A stretch of 64,000 nt of DNA from Verrucomicrobiales bacterium (lineage in GTDB: Bacteria > Verrucomicrobiota > Verrucomicrobiia > Verrucomicrobiales > SLCJ01): the NCBI GenBank assembly GCA_024636835.1, contig JAGXGH010000027.1, positions 33,942 through 97,941 on the forward strand, read 5' to 3'. Shown in pieces: positions 1 to 7,598 of the stretch; position 1 is the first letter of the stretch, and each line of letters starts with the position of its first letter. The translations under genes and the position numbers were made by a program. The notes beneath the pieces were generated by a model. It worked only from the letters and a program-made list of their open reading frames with translations, was not told the origin of the DNA and searched no databases.

Positions 1-260
1 AAATTGTTCAGCCACACGCGCGAGCAACTCGCTGCATCGATCACTAAGTGTAGGCGATCATCTTCTTCGGCGAGGTGGTAGGCGCTAATGATGATATCGA
101 TGGGTTCGTTTTCGCCGGTGAGCAGGATCTGGGCGGTCACAGTTTTCTCCTTACTGTTGATGCTAAATGCAGTCAGTTCGCCGTAGCGGGAGATTTTCGC
201 GCCGATACCGCGCTTGGCGAGTCCGGCCGTGAACGAGTCTTTTAATGATTGAAGCGCCAT
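1..260 (-). CDS. Hypothetical protein, C-terminus beyond the window
   Basis: An open frame reads leftward from an ATG at 258-260 and runs off the left edge without a stop, giving at least 86 residues that begin MALQSLKDSFTAGLAKRG. I do not recognise the family. The visible part has no signal peptide or membrane segment and looks like a soluble alpha/beta domain (segments AQILLTGENEPIDIIIS and HLVIDAASCSRVWL). It is divergent from the DUF2237 gene that starts 22 bp away, so the two probably share a promoter region. It could be a small conserved domain or the start of a larger protein. Confidence 0.6.
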   Translation of the reverse strand, partial: MALQSLKDSFTAGLAKRGIGAKISRYGELTAFSINSKEKTVTAQILLTGENEPIDIIISAYHLAEEDDRLHLVIDAASCSRVWLNN

Positions 261-282
261 AGCTAAGAGTAGAGTGTAAGGT

Positions 283-666
283 ATGAGTAAGGATGACCAG
301 CGTAATTTGAGTGTGACTGGCGAGCAACTGGAACCGTGCAGCGTCGACCCGATCACGGGGTTTTACCGCACTGGATCTTGCGCGTCGGGTCCAGAAGACG
401 CTGGATGCCACGCGGTCTGCTCGATCTTGACCACGGAGTTCCTCGAATATTCGAAGCTGCGCGGCAACGATCTCTCCACGCCGCGTCCTGAATTTCATTT
501 TCCCGGGTTGAAACCTGGTGACCGCTGGTGTGTTTGTGCCGCGCGATGGTATGAGGCCTGGCAGGCGGGTGTCGCCCCCTCGGTCGTCCTGGAGTCAACC
601 CATCATCGTGCGCTCGAGCATATCCCGAAATCCGTTCTCGAAGAACACGCGCACATCGAATGTTAG
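283..666 (+). CDS. DUF2237 family protein
   Basis: This 127-residue protein matches the DUF2237 family over its whole length. It has the family phrases LEPCSVDPITGFYRTG, GNDLSTPRPEF, FPGLKPGDRWCVCAARW and VVLESTH. Members are small soluble cytoplasmic proteins with conserved cysteines (here C19, C33, C46, C83 and C85 by eye). Their biochemical function is not established. Its full length equals the usual family length, so it should be intact. It lies upstream of trxA on the same strand with a ~108 bp gap, so co-transcription is possible but not shown. Confidence 0.9.
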   Translation: MSKDDQRNLSVTGEQLEPCSVDPITGFYRTGSCASGPEDAGCHAVCSILTTEFLEYSKLRGNDLSTPRPEFHFPGLKPGDRWCVCAARWYEAWQAGVAPSVVLESTHHRALEHIPKSVLEEHAHIEC

Positions 667-774
667 CCGATGCAATAATTCGCTCCTCTTCTGGAGTTGC
701 GAGCGTATTGATGGAAAGGTTTGGAACTTGCTGCGCTTGACGTATTCGCAGTTTCGAACCAATCTTTAATTATT

Positions 775-1107
775 ATGTCCAACGAACACACAATTAACGG
801 AACAGAAGCCAACTTCGCTTCTGAAGTGGAACAGTCAGACGTCCCAGTCCTCGTCGATTTCTGGGCGGAGTGGTGCGGCCCTTGTAAGATGATCTCCCCG
901 CTCCTCGACCAACTCGCCACCGAAACCGCAGGCAAGGCCAAGGTCGTCAAGGTCAACGTCGATGAAAACCGTGCACTCGCCGGCAAGTATGGCGTCACCT
1001 CCATCCCGATGCTCTTGTTCTTCAAGGATGGCGAAGTGAAAGACACCGTCGTCGGTGCAGGCACGCCGAAGGAAGCGCTTCAGCAAAAACTTGAGGCGCT
1101 CGCGTAA
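775..1107 (+). CDS. trxA: Thioredoxin
   Basis: A 110-residue cytoplasmic disulfide reductase of the thioredoxin fold. The active site WCGPCK lies at residues ~34-39 in VDFWAEWCGPCKMISP, followed by the cis-proline motif TSIPMLLFFKDGE. I chose the ATG at 775 because MSNEHTING gives the standard thioredoxin length; the longer frame from 721 adds a non-homologous 18-residue leader. It is followed by a strong intrinsic terminator, so it is probably the last gene of its transcript. It donates electrons from thioredoxin reductase to targets such as ribonucleotide reductase and peroxiredoxins. Confidence 0.97.
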   Translation: MSNEHTINGTEANFASEVEQSDVPVLVDFWAEWCGPCKMISPLLDQLATETAGKAKVVKVNVDENRALAGKYGVTSIPMLLFFKDGEVKDTVVGAGTPKEALQQKLEALA

Positions 1108-1131
1108 GGTTTCGACAAAACATTCAACCTG

Positions 1132-1165
1132 ACCCGCCTCCGACTTTCGGACGGCGGGTTTTTTT
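1132..1165 (+). terminator. Intrinsic terminator of trxA
   Basis: The stem acccgcc / ggcgggt has a loop containing tccgactttcgga-like bases and is followed directly by a run of seven or more T. It begins ~25 bp after the trxA stop codon. Confidence 0.9.
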
Positions 1166-1251
1166 GCAGCAAGCAAAGCGCCGATACCAAAATCGAGAAC
1201 TTCCGTTCGATTCCTATCGGCATGGCTCTTGGAATTTGATAAAAAGACCTT

Positions 1252-1701
1252 ATGAAGACGATTGTAGCAGCTCTCGATTTCTCTGACGTCACCCCAAAGG
1301 TGTTACACATGGCGAAGGTTCAAGCGGAGGCATTTGGTGCTTCCTTACATCTAGTGCACTCCGTGGATCCAGGCCCATCTTATGAAATCTACGGATTCTC
1401 GCCGACGGAAATGCCCACCAACCCATGGCTCGACAAGGCGCTGGAAACCGCCAAGGCCCGCCTGGAAAATGAAGTTCCATCATTAGGACTGAGCGAAGGA
1501 ATGGTCACTACCCACTGCATCTCGGCGATGCCGGTGGATGGCATCATGAGGGTCGCAGCCGAGGTGAACGCAGACCTCATCGTGGTGGGTTCACACGGCC
1601 ACAATATCCTCGGCTCCTTGCTGATGGGAAGTTGCGCACAAGGCATTGTCAGACGCGCGGAATACCCATCGCTGATCGTTCCCACAGGGAAGAAGTCGTA
1701 G
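1252..1701 (+). CDS. Universal stress protein (UspA family)
   Basis: A 149-residue single-domain Usp protein. It starts with MKTIVAALDFSD, the usual first strand with the nucleotide-contacting Asp. It ends with the ATP-binding signature GSHGHNILGSLLMGS followed by VRRAEYPSLIVP, which fits the G-2X-G-9X-G-S/T pattern of ATP-binding Usps. Such proteins are cytoplasmic and are usually induced by stress or growth arrest. The next gene starts 2 bp after its stop, so the two form an operon with the L,D-transpeptidase. Confidence 0.93.
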   Translation: MKTIVAALDFSDVTPKVLHMAKVQAEAFGASLHLVHSVDPGPSYEIYGFSPTEMPTNPWLDKALETAKARLENEVPSLGLSEGMVTTHCISAMPVDGIMRVAAEVNADLIVVGSHGHNILGSLLMGSCAQGIVRRAEYPSLIVPTGKKS

Positions 1702-1703
1702 CG

Positions 1704-2435
1704 ATGGCATTATGGCCCAAAGTGCTTCTTGGGGTTGCTGCGCTAACGGCAATCAGCGCTGCCGCGTGGACGTTTCACTCACGTGGAATTTTCCGCTATC
1801 TGAAGTCCGAGGAAGCACGCCGCGCGGATTCACAGCGAGGAATCGAGGCCGGTCGCGAATCCGCCCCGAACGAACTCACCCGCGTGGATGCAACGCTGGG
1901 CGACCCTATGTTCATCCGCATCTTTAAAGAGAGTTCGGAGTTCGAACTCTGGGTGCAACCCGGGGGTGTTGGAGAATTCATGCTCGCCCGCCAATGGCCT
2001 GTCGCACGCTGGTCGGGGACACTTGGACCGAAACTCAAAGAGGGCGATGGTCAGGCACCGGAAGGTTTCTACTATACCAATAGTGGTAGCCTGAACCCCA
2101 ATTCCAGCTATCACCTGTCTTTCAATATCAACTACCCGAACGCTGATGACCGCACTCTGGGACGAACGGGAAGTTTCATCATGGTGCATGGCGGCAGAGC
2201 GTCCATCGGGTGCTTCGCGATGACAGATCCAGTGATCGAAGTGATCTATGCGTCGGTCGAGGCAGCGCTAGCGAATGGTCAGGACCGCGTGCCCATCCAC
2301 GTCTTTCCGTTTCGCATGACGCCGGAGAGGGTTGCGCAAATAGTTGACGACCTCCCGTGGAAGACGTTTTGGCTTGAGGAACTACGGCCGGAATACCAGC
2401 GCTTCGAGACGACGCGACGCTTATCCACCGAATAG
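1704..2435 (+). CDS. L,D-transpeptidase-like (YkuD/YafK) exported protein
   Basis: A 243-residue protein. An N-terminal hydrophobic segment (KVLLGVAALTAISAAAWTF) acts as a signal anchor, placing the rest in the periplasm. The catalytic motif of the YkuD fold is present as MVHGGRASIGCFAM (His, then SxGC with the nucleophilic Cys), preceded by the substrate-strand phrase APEGFYYT. The family crosslinks peptidoglycan stem peptides or attaches proteins to them; the YafK-like subgroup can also hydrolyse such links. I chose the ATG at 1704, 2 bp after the Usp stop with GGGAAG upstream, over the longer frame from 1632. Confidence 0.85.
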   Translation: MALWPKVLLGVAALTAISAAAWTFHSRGIFRYLKSEEARRADSQRGIEAGRESAPNELTRVDATLGDPMFIRIFKESSEFELWVQPGGVGEFMLARQWPVARWSGTLGPKLKEGDGQAPEGFYYTNSGSLNPNSSYHLSFNINYPNADDRTLGRTGSFIMVHGGRASIGCFAMTDPVIEVIYASVEAALANGQDRVPIHVFPFRMTPERVAQIVDDLPWKTFWLEELRPEYQRFETTRRLSTE

Positions 2436-2515
2436 CCATCCATTTCGCCGATACCGTAGCCGAATTGGTGACAATTTGGCGCGAGCGATGCCTATCCGCC
2501 GAATAGCCATCCATT
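2422..2515. repeat. 23 bp direct repeat at two convergent gene ends
   Basis: The sequence tatccRccgaatagccatc plus catt occurs at 2422-2444 and again at 2493-2515. The first copy contains the stop of the L,D-transpeptidase gene. The second contains the stop of the convergent HD-domain gene, read on the other strand. About 48 bp separate them. Confidence 0.85.
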
Positions 2516-3682
2516 GCCCTCCGTGCTGCGCGACTCCGGCGGATCTTGTTCGGAGTCGTCAGCAAGTGCAGTCTTAGCCTCTTCAGGGGTTTCTACCGCT
2601 GGAGCAGGTTCCGGCTCGGATGCCGATGGGGAATCGCCAGCCGCTGGCCTTGGGATGCTCTCCAATGGCTCCACCAGATGACCCGGCAAAGGGAACACGC
2701 GATCGTAAATCCCCGGCGCTATTTGTGGCGTCGCGGCATAACCGGCAAACATCATTTCCAGCTTGGCATCGATGTTATCCACGTGGTGAAGCGCGATGGC
2801 CTCCGGCGTGCGGGGCAACACGGGCGAGCCGAACTCATGCGAGCCGTGGTGCGATCCTATCAAGTGCAGAAGATGAAGGCGCACGTCCTCGTTGGAGGGA
2901 GAAATCCCCTTCCAGGCCTCGGCTTCCTCCGACTCCATCAGACCGCGCCAGATCTTGTTCACCACCTCCAAGCCGATAGGAATGTGACCAAGCAGCTCGC
3001 CGCTGAGAGAAAACGGCATGGAGAACCCCGCCTCCGGAAACGAGTTCTCCCACAGCTTCCCGCAGTCGTGAAAAAGCACGCCCACCAGCAGCAGGTCGCG
3101 GTTGAGTCGAGGATAGGCATCGCAAACCTTGTCCGCCGTGCGCATCATTTGGGCAACGTGTTCCACCAACCCACCGCGACGCGCATGATGGTTTTTCCGT
3201 GCCGCGGCAGTGCGACGAAAGCGATCACCATAGTCTGCAATGAAGCGCTGAGCCATGGCGTTTAACCGTGGGTCGACGACCTCTTTCATGAACGCGATGA
3301 TCTCCTGCCAGTCCTCGTCTTGCTTGATTTTTAAATCACCGGTGCCGGCGAGCAGGGTTTCAATCGCAGCGCGATCGAGCTCGTGGATTGTCCAGTCCTT
3401 GCATTCCACTCCATATTGTGATGTCGACCACTCACCGGTAACCACCACGAAGTCGTCTGGCGCAAGTTTTTCCGCCGCCACAAACCCGGCGGTGTCCTGC
3501 CATGCCTTCAGCGTCACAGCACCGGCCGCATCGCGCAGGGTGTATTCATAATAGGGTTTACCGGTTTTGGTCTGCTTTTGCTGGATCGACTCGATCTGCG
3601 CGTGAACCTTTGCATAAAGAGCTTCCGACGCACACTGCGTCTTGATGTCGGGAATGGTGAGTGGATCTTGCGCCTTGGTCAT
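2492..3682 (-). CDS. OB-fold plus HD-domain protein, YhaM-like 3'-5' exoribonuclease
   Basis: About 396 residues. Residues ~20-115 form an OB-type nucleic-acid-binding domain (QKQTKTGKPYYEYTLRDAAGAVTLKAW). An HD phosphohydrolase domain follows, with NHHARRGGLVEHVAQM, FHDCGKLWE and LIGSHHGSHEFG supplying the metal-binding His/Asp set. This order is that of YhaM/CBF1-type 3'-5' exoribonucleases. The last ~60 residues are low-complexity, acidic and Pro/Glu-rich. I prefer the ATG at 3682 (MTKAQDPLTIPDI); a frame from 3718 is also open. It converges on the L,D-transpeptidase gene. Confidence 0.8.
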   Translation of the reverse strand: MTKAQDPLTIPDIKTQCASEALYAKVHAQIESIQQKQTKTGKPYYEYTLRDAAGAVTLKAWQDTAGFVAAEKLAPDDFVVVTGEWSTSQYGVECKDWTIHELDRAAIETLLAGTGDLKIKQDEDWQEIIAFMKEVVDPRLNAMAQRFIADYGDRFRRTAAARKNHHARRGGLVEHVAQMMRTADKVCDAYPRLNRDLLLVGVLFHDCGKLWENSFPEAGFSMPFSLSGELLGHIPIGLEVVNKIWRGLMESEEAEAWKGISPSNEDVRLHLLHLIGSHHGSHEFGSPVLPRTPEAIALHHVDNIDAKLEMMFAGYAATPQIAPGIYDRVFPLPGHLVEPLESIPRPAAGDSPSASEPEPAPAVETPEEAKTALADDSEQDPPESRSTEGNGWLFGG

Positions 3683-3796
3683 TATCGATATCTCACGGCA
3701 TTGTAGCGGTTCAATCAACCGCGAAACAACAGAACTTCCACTTTACAATCGCTTTGCGATGGGTATTTTTCTGCCCGCCGATCGATTGGTGGTAAC

Positions 3797-3888
3797 GGAG
3801 GGATGGCTGAGTCCGGTTTAAGGCACACGATTCGAAATCGTGCGATGGGTTAAACTATCCGAGGGTTCGAATCCCTCTCCCTCCGCCA
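3797..3888 (+). tRNA. tRNA-Ser (anticodon CGA)
   Basis: A complete class II tRNA cloverleaf. The acceptor stem GGAGGGA pairs with TCCCTCC, the anticodon stem CACGA/TCGTG encloses loop TTCGAAA with anticodon CGA, and there is a long variable arm. The T-arm is GAGGG-TTCGAAT-CCCTC, the discriminator is G and CCA is encoded. Its 3' half is the attachment core of the integrative element that follows. Confidence 0.97.
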
Positions 3889-5098
3889 CCATGTGGTGGG
3901 CAAATGACAGTGATTCCGACTCGTGAGCCCTTGTTTTATAAGGGTCGGTGAATTTTAGAGAATCTTCCTCTGGAATCCTTGATTTGCCATCTTTAGACAA
4001 GTTTGGACATGTTTTCCCAATTTTGGGGGATGCTGTGGGGGAAGGTAGCAATCTTTGAACCTTCTTCATCTCTTCAGCTAATGGAACAAGATGCCGATCC
4101 GCGTATAACTGCATCGTTAGGCTTATCGAGGAATGGCGCATCATGATTTTTGCCATGGATGGAGAGACATTCGAATTAGCCAGTATGGTGGCAAACGTTC
4201 GCCGGAAGGAATGGAACTCAAGTCTTCTACCCCTTGAGTCCTCATCAGGAATGCCAGCCTCTACAAGGTCTTTGCGAAAGCGAGGATTCTCAGAGATACC
4301 CTTGTAAAAAATCTTTTCGCGATTAGGAGGCGATTTCTGCTTCAATTCTTTAATTGCATCGACGACATCAGGAAGAAGGGGCAACAAATCTCGCTTGCCG
4401 TTCTTGGTGGTCTCAGGATTCATCTCAATCGTTGCCGGCTCAGAACTGAGGTCTAGTCGATTCCATGTGAGTTGGCGTAGCTCAACGCGTCGTAAGCCCG
4501 TGTGTGAGGCTACAACATACAAGCAGCGACGATACCAAGGAGATGCCTCACAAAGCGCCCTAAGCTCCTGAATGGTGAGAGCACGTTTTGAATCGGCAGT
4601 AGGAACTTTTAACTGTTTGACCACACGCAGAGGATTTTCAGAAATCATGTCGTGGTCTGTGAGCCATGTGAAAAATGAATTCAGGTGACTTCTGTAGTCA
4701 TTCAGAGTTTTAGGTGATTTCCCGTCCCTGCGAGATTTTGCAATCCAGTTCTGGAAAGACAGGGCGGTGACATCCTTGAGATAGTTCCAACCGCAATCTT
4801 CAAAGACTCTCAAAGGACGCGAGCGGCTATAGTATCGATGCTTTGTCTTAACATCGGGAGGAAGCCCGATGGATAACCAGTCTTCAAGGAGTTCTCTCAG
4901 TGGAGTATCTGCGGCCTTCCTTTTCGCTTTTGGCGCTAGAAGTCCTGCAAGCTCGAATTCTTTTTCCTTCTTCAAGTCTGTCGCCCTCTTTTGAGCGACT
5001 TCCTTGTAGGTAGTATGAAGAGGCAAATCATACTTCACGCGGTTTAGACTAAACCGAACGCGATACTTGGTAGATCCTTTTGGACGAAAGACTCTCAT
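3818..5098 (-). CDS. int: Tyrosine recombinase (element integrase)
   Basis: A 426-residue phage-type integrase. It has an N-terminal arm-binding region, a SAM-like core-binding domain (residues ~65-165) and a catalytic domain with the full set: Arg in HTGLRRVELRQL, HxxR in FHSFRRTFAT, His in MMRHSSISL and the nucleophilic Tyr in MQLYAD. It shows no IntI-specific signature by eye. The C-terminal tail after MVAEGEGFEPS is encoded by the antisense of the host tRNA-Ser gene. In the excised circle the same frame would instead continue into 11620-11419, so the protein's tail depends on integration state. The ATG at 5098 overlaps the stop of the upstream HTH gene by 4 bp. Confidence 0.92.
   Translation of the reverse strand: MRVFRPKGSTKYRVRFSLNRVKYDLPLHTTYKEVAQKRATDLKKEKEFELAGLLAPKAKRKAADTPLRELLEDWLSIGLPPDVKTKHRYYSRSRPLRVFEDCGWNYLKDVTALSFQNWIAKSRRDGKSPKTLNDYRSHLNSFFTWLTDHDMISENPLRVVKQLKVPTADSKRALTIQELRALCEASPWYRRCLYVVASHTGLRRVELRQLTWNRLDLSSEPATIEMNPETTKNGKRDLLPLLPDVVDAIKELKQKSPPNREKIFYKGISENPRFRKDLVEAGIPDEDSRGRRLEFHSFRRTFATILANSNVSPSMAKIMMRHSSISLTMQLYADRHLVPLAEEMKKVQRLLPSPTASPKIGKTCPNLSKDGKSRIPEEDSLKFTDPYKTRAHESESLSFAHHMVAEGEGFEPSDSLTHRTISNRVP
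3861..3891. repeat. attL core (3' end of tRNA-Ser)
   Basis: A 31 bp sequence covering the T-arm, acceptor 3' strand and CCA of tRNA-Ser is repeated exactly at 11621-11651. The pair bounds the integrative element. This copy regenerates an intact tRNA. Confidence 0.93.
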
Positions 5099-5316
5099 GG
5101 TGTTCTGGATTTGCGTATTTGTTCCCTGAGATATGCTTCAAAGTCAGACTTCAATACACACACTCTGCCGCCTTCCTTAAAGGAACGAATGACTCCCGCC
5201 TCGACCCGGCGCCGCGCAGTCTTCACAGAACATTTGAGATGAGTTGCCACATCCTCGATCGTCAGAATGATCAGTTCGGCTAAGCTTGGTTTATCGCTTT
5301 CTCCTGATAGGCTCAT
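5095..5316 (-). CDS. Excisionase-like helix-turn-helix protein
   Basis: About 73 residues from the ATG at 5316. LTIEDVATHLKCSVKTARRRVEAG is a MerR/excisionase-type winged HTH with recognition helix KTARRRVEAG, followed by the wing IRSFKEGGRVCVLKSDFEAYL. This is the usual form of Xis or directionality factors beside integrases. I chose 5316 because its ATG overlaps the upstream stop (ATGA) and has GGAGGCAGGAAAA in front. The gene then overlaps the integrase by ATGA as well, so three genes are translationally chained. Confidence 0.82.
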   Translation of the reverse strand: MSLSGESDKPSLAELIILTIEDVATHLKCSVKTARRRVEAGVIRSFKEGGRVCVLKSDFEAYLREQIRKSRTP

Positions 5317-5795
5317 TTTTCCTGCCTCCTCTCTTCTTGCCACTTGGAGTGCCAGTTCCAGAATTCTCCGTGCCAATCTGGCTTTTCTCCCTCTAGTTCC
5401 TCCTGTGTGATTTTGCCGAGACGTACCATGCGTTCCTCGAGTTCATTCGCCCACAGTTTGAGTTCGCAAACAGGGATGTAAACAAGGGGAAGTTCGCGTG
5501 CTGTGCGCTTTTTACCGAAAAGCCCTTTGCTGGTATGGGTAACGTAATAGGTGAATGCGGTGAGCCTACCTTCTTTGATTCGTTTATGAACAGCAGCCCT
5601 CGACACACGGACAAACATGGGGGCTCCACCAGGTGAAACGCATTGACCCGCTATTTCAGTGACAGCTTCGAACCAAGGTCCTGATGCAGCCTCAGACCCC
5701 TCAGCTTGATACATGCGCGTATCCTCCAAGCGCTTGCCAAATACGTGCGCTATTTCATCAGGAATCTCTACAATGCGTGCTTCTTCAGGTGCCAT
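5313..5795 (-). CDS. Hypothetical protein, possible DNA-binding regulator
   Basis: About 160 residues from the ATG at 5795; a GTG at 5810 is an alternative start. I do not recognise the family. The middle segment RVSRAAVHKRIKEGRLTAF looks like a second MerR/Xis-like HTH, followed by YVTHTSKGLFGKKRTARELPLVYIPV as a possible wing. The C-terminus is Trp/Glu-rich. It is the first gene of a three-gene chain ending in the integrase and sits just downstream of a palindrome. Autoregulation of the integration module is therefore a reasonable inference. Confidence 0.6.
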   Translation of the reverse strand: MAPEEARIVEIPDEIAHVFGKRLEDTRMYQAEGSEAASGPWFEAVTEIAGQCVSPGGAPMFVRVSRAAVHKRIKEGRLTAFTYYVTHTSKGLFGKKRTARELPLVYIPVCELKLWANELEERMVRLGKITQEELEGEKPDWHGEFWNWHSKWQEERRQEK

Positions 5796-5814
5796 GATGG
5801 CATAAAACACTTTA

Positions 5815-5831
5815 GTTGACGTATGGTCAAC
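5815..5831. promoter_or_regulatory. Candidate operator, GTTGAC-N5-GTCAAC
   Basis: A perfect 6 bp inverted repeat with a 5 bp spacer. It lies 20-36 bp upstream of the first gene of the regulator-xis-int chain, where it would overlap that operon's promoter. A repressor-type site is inferred from position and symmetry only. Confidence 0.5.
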
Positions 5832-6317
5832 ATAAAAGTGGACGATTCGTAAACTTTATCAGGTTTTAATTTTCGGACAGTTACGGCAGTGGTGTGAACT
5901 TAAATAGAGTCAGAGCTGGGTTGCAAAAGAGGCTTAAGGCAGTTTGACGTAATCGGTACGCTGTTAGCCATTAATTATATCTTCTATGATCATGAAGGCC
6001 GCTTCGAAACCAGCAAAATCCTCAGCCGTTCCATTCTCACAAAGCCAGTTACACATATTGCATTTCTCATCTTTATTTACAGATTTTGAGGCAGGTGTAA
6101 TAGTTTCTACACCTCGAACAAGATTTTTGGATTCTGCATGAATATCGATGAAACTTTGGTTTTCCTCCTGAATTTTATTGATGGTGCATGCTGAAAATAA
6201 ATTCTCTATTCCTTTACTAACAGGATTATCGAAAATTGATGGTAATACACGTTTGAAGACTAAGTTCTTCTGATTGTCTTGTTTATTTGTGTCGCAGTCG
6301 TATAAAAGTATAATTTT

Positions 6318-7598
6318 GGCTCTGAATCAACCCTGCAGAGAGATCTGTCTCATTTTAAGCCAGAGGTAGTCGAGTTTAGGCATGCCACATGCCTTGTGAA
6401 TGACGCGTGAGATGAGATTATTGAAGCCTTCCATTCTTCCGTTAGAGATCTGATTCACGCAGTAACCCACAATCGGATCAGCATCCTTCACGATGCCGTT
6501 GGCGAAGCGTTTGAGAGGGCTGCAACCACTTGCCTTTGCCCAGTCGCACCACTTCAGTAAGTAGCATCGCGCCCAGCCTTTGGTTGTGTAGTCCCACACC
6601 TTATCGAAGGCTTCTTTGAGGATATAGGCGGTAGTTATCAAGCTGTTGACCGAGAGTAGCTTACAAAGTTGTGCTTTGGCGTCATCATTCATTTTCCACG
6701 GGCGTTTGAGCAGAAGATAACGTTGACCTTTGAGCTCGTAGCGCATCTCTTCACTGGCTTTTTTCATCTCGCTGCGCCGCACTTCATCAATCACTTGATT
6801 CAGGTTCTGCATGATATGGAACTTGTCGTAAACGACTTTAGCCCCTGGTAGTTTTTCGGCCAATGCAGCCTTGTAGGCACCGGCTCGATCGATGCATGCG
6901 ACTTTAATCGACGCCTTCTGTTGCTCGCTGAGTTGATCAAGGAAGGCAGTTAGACTTTCCTTCTTCTTACCTTCACCCATATGCAGTAACTCTCCGGTAG
7001 TCGCATTGAGCACGCAGGTTACGTATCCGTGTCCACGCCTCACTTGCTTCTCGTCGATGAGTAAACCTATGATCCCATCTAGATTTGGAGGTGGCAAATC
7101 AGCTTCAAGAACGGCCTTGTCGTAACGCAGCGCTGTGGCCGGTGAGATGCCCGTAAGCTCGGGCAAAAAGTTGGCAGGCACATGCTTCATCAATACACTG
7201 ACATACCGCATCAACCTCCAGGTCGCTCTCTTCTCAGGATGAATTTCGGATGGACTCTCGGTGCGCCAAGTCTTGCATTGCCAACAAGTTAGCTGGATAG
7301 ACTCAAACATAATCCAAGTGAAGCGGCCCACACCACACGGCAGATCTTGCACTAAACGAGTGCGCCTCCGGTTCTCGCTCATAGGCTTCTCACATTTCGG
7401 GCAACGATGCTTGCGTCGGCCATCAATGCGTAAATCAATTTGCGTCCCCACCGTTTGATGGCTTACCTTTTTAATCACGTATCCTTCGAAGGGATACACA
7501 GCTCGGAAGTTTAGGATTTTCACACATCTCTTCTAAGCCAACTCTTCGAAGGATGCGTCCTTTCTTAAGGATTCTATCTGCAAGGTTGATTCAGAGCC
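6318..7598 (-). mobile_element. ISL3-family insertion sequence with 8 bp target duplication
   Basis: 1281 bp. The terminal inverted repeats begin GGCTCTGAATCAACC at both ends and match over ~20 bp with one mismatch. The target duplication ATAATTTT flanks it exactly at 6310-6317 and 7599-7606. IS length, GG-starting ends, 8 bp duplication and transposase type all fit ISL3. The perfect duplication and intact transposase suggest recent insertion. Confidence 0.95.
6327..7523 (-). CDS. tnp: ISL3-family transposase
   Basis: 398 residues. An N-terminal zinc-finger-like region (HRCPKCEKPMSENRRR, CWQCKTW) binds the ends. The DDE catalytic core has Asp in GLLIDEKQV, Asp in ACIDRAGAY and Glu in GRMEGFNN, with the ISL3 phrase VVYDKFHIMQNLN between. 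The length is normal for the family. The stop codon falls inside the left terminal repeat. The frame is intact, so the IS is probably still active. Confidence 0.95.
   Translation of the reverse strand: MKILNFRAVYPFEGYVIKKVSHQTVGTQIDLRIDGRRKHRCPKCEKPMSENRRRTRLVQDLPCGVGRFTWIMFESIQLTCWQCKTWRTESPSEIHPEKRATWRLMRYVSVLMKHVPANFLPELTGISPATALRYDKAVLEADLPPPNLDGIIGLLIDEKQVRRGHGYVTCVLNATTGELLHMGEGKKKESLTAFLDQLSEQQKASIKVACIDRAGAYKAALAEKLPGAKVVYDKFHIMQNLNQVIDEVRRSEMKKASEEMRYELKGQRYLLLKRPWKMNDDAKAQLCKLLSVNSLITTAYILKEAFDKVWDYTTKGWARCYLLKWCDWAKASGCSPLKRFANGIVKDADPIVGYCVNQISNGRMEGFNNLISRVIHKACGMPKLDYLWLKMRQISLQG

Noticed and set aside
3818..5098. Integrase as an integron IntI that would serve the 16-27 kb array
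   Set aside because: It abuts a tRNA-Ser att site, has an excisionase partner and lacks a visible IntI-specific insertion; it belongs to the integrative element.
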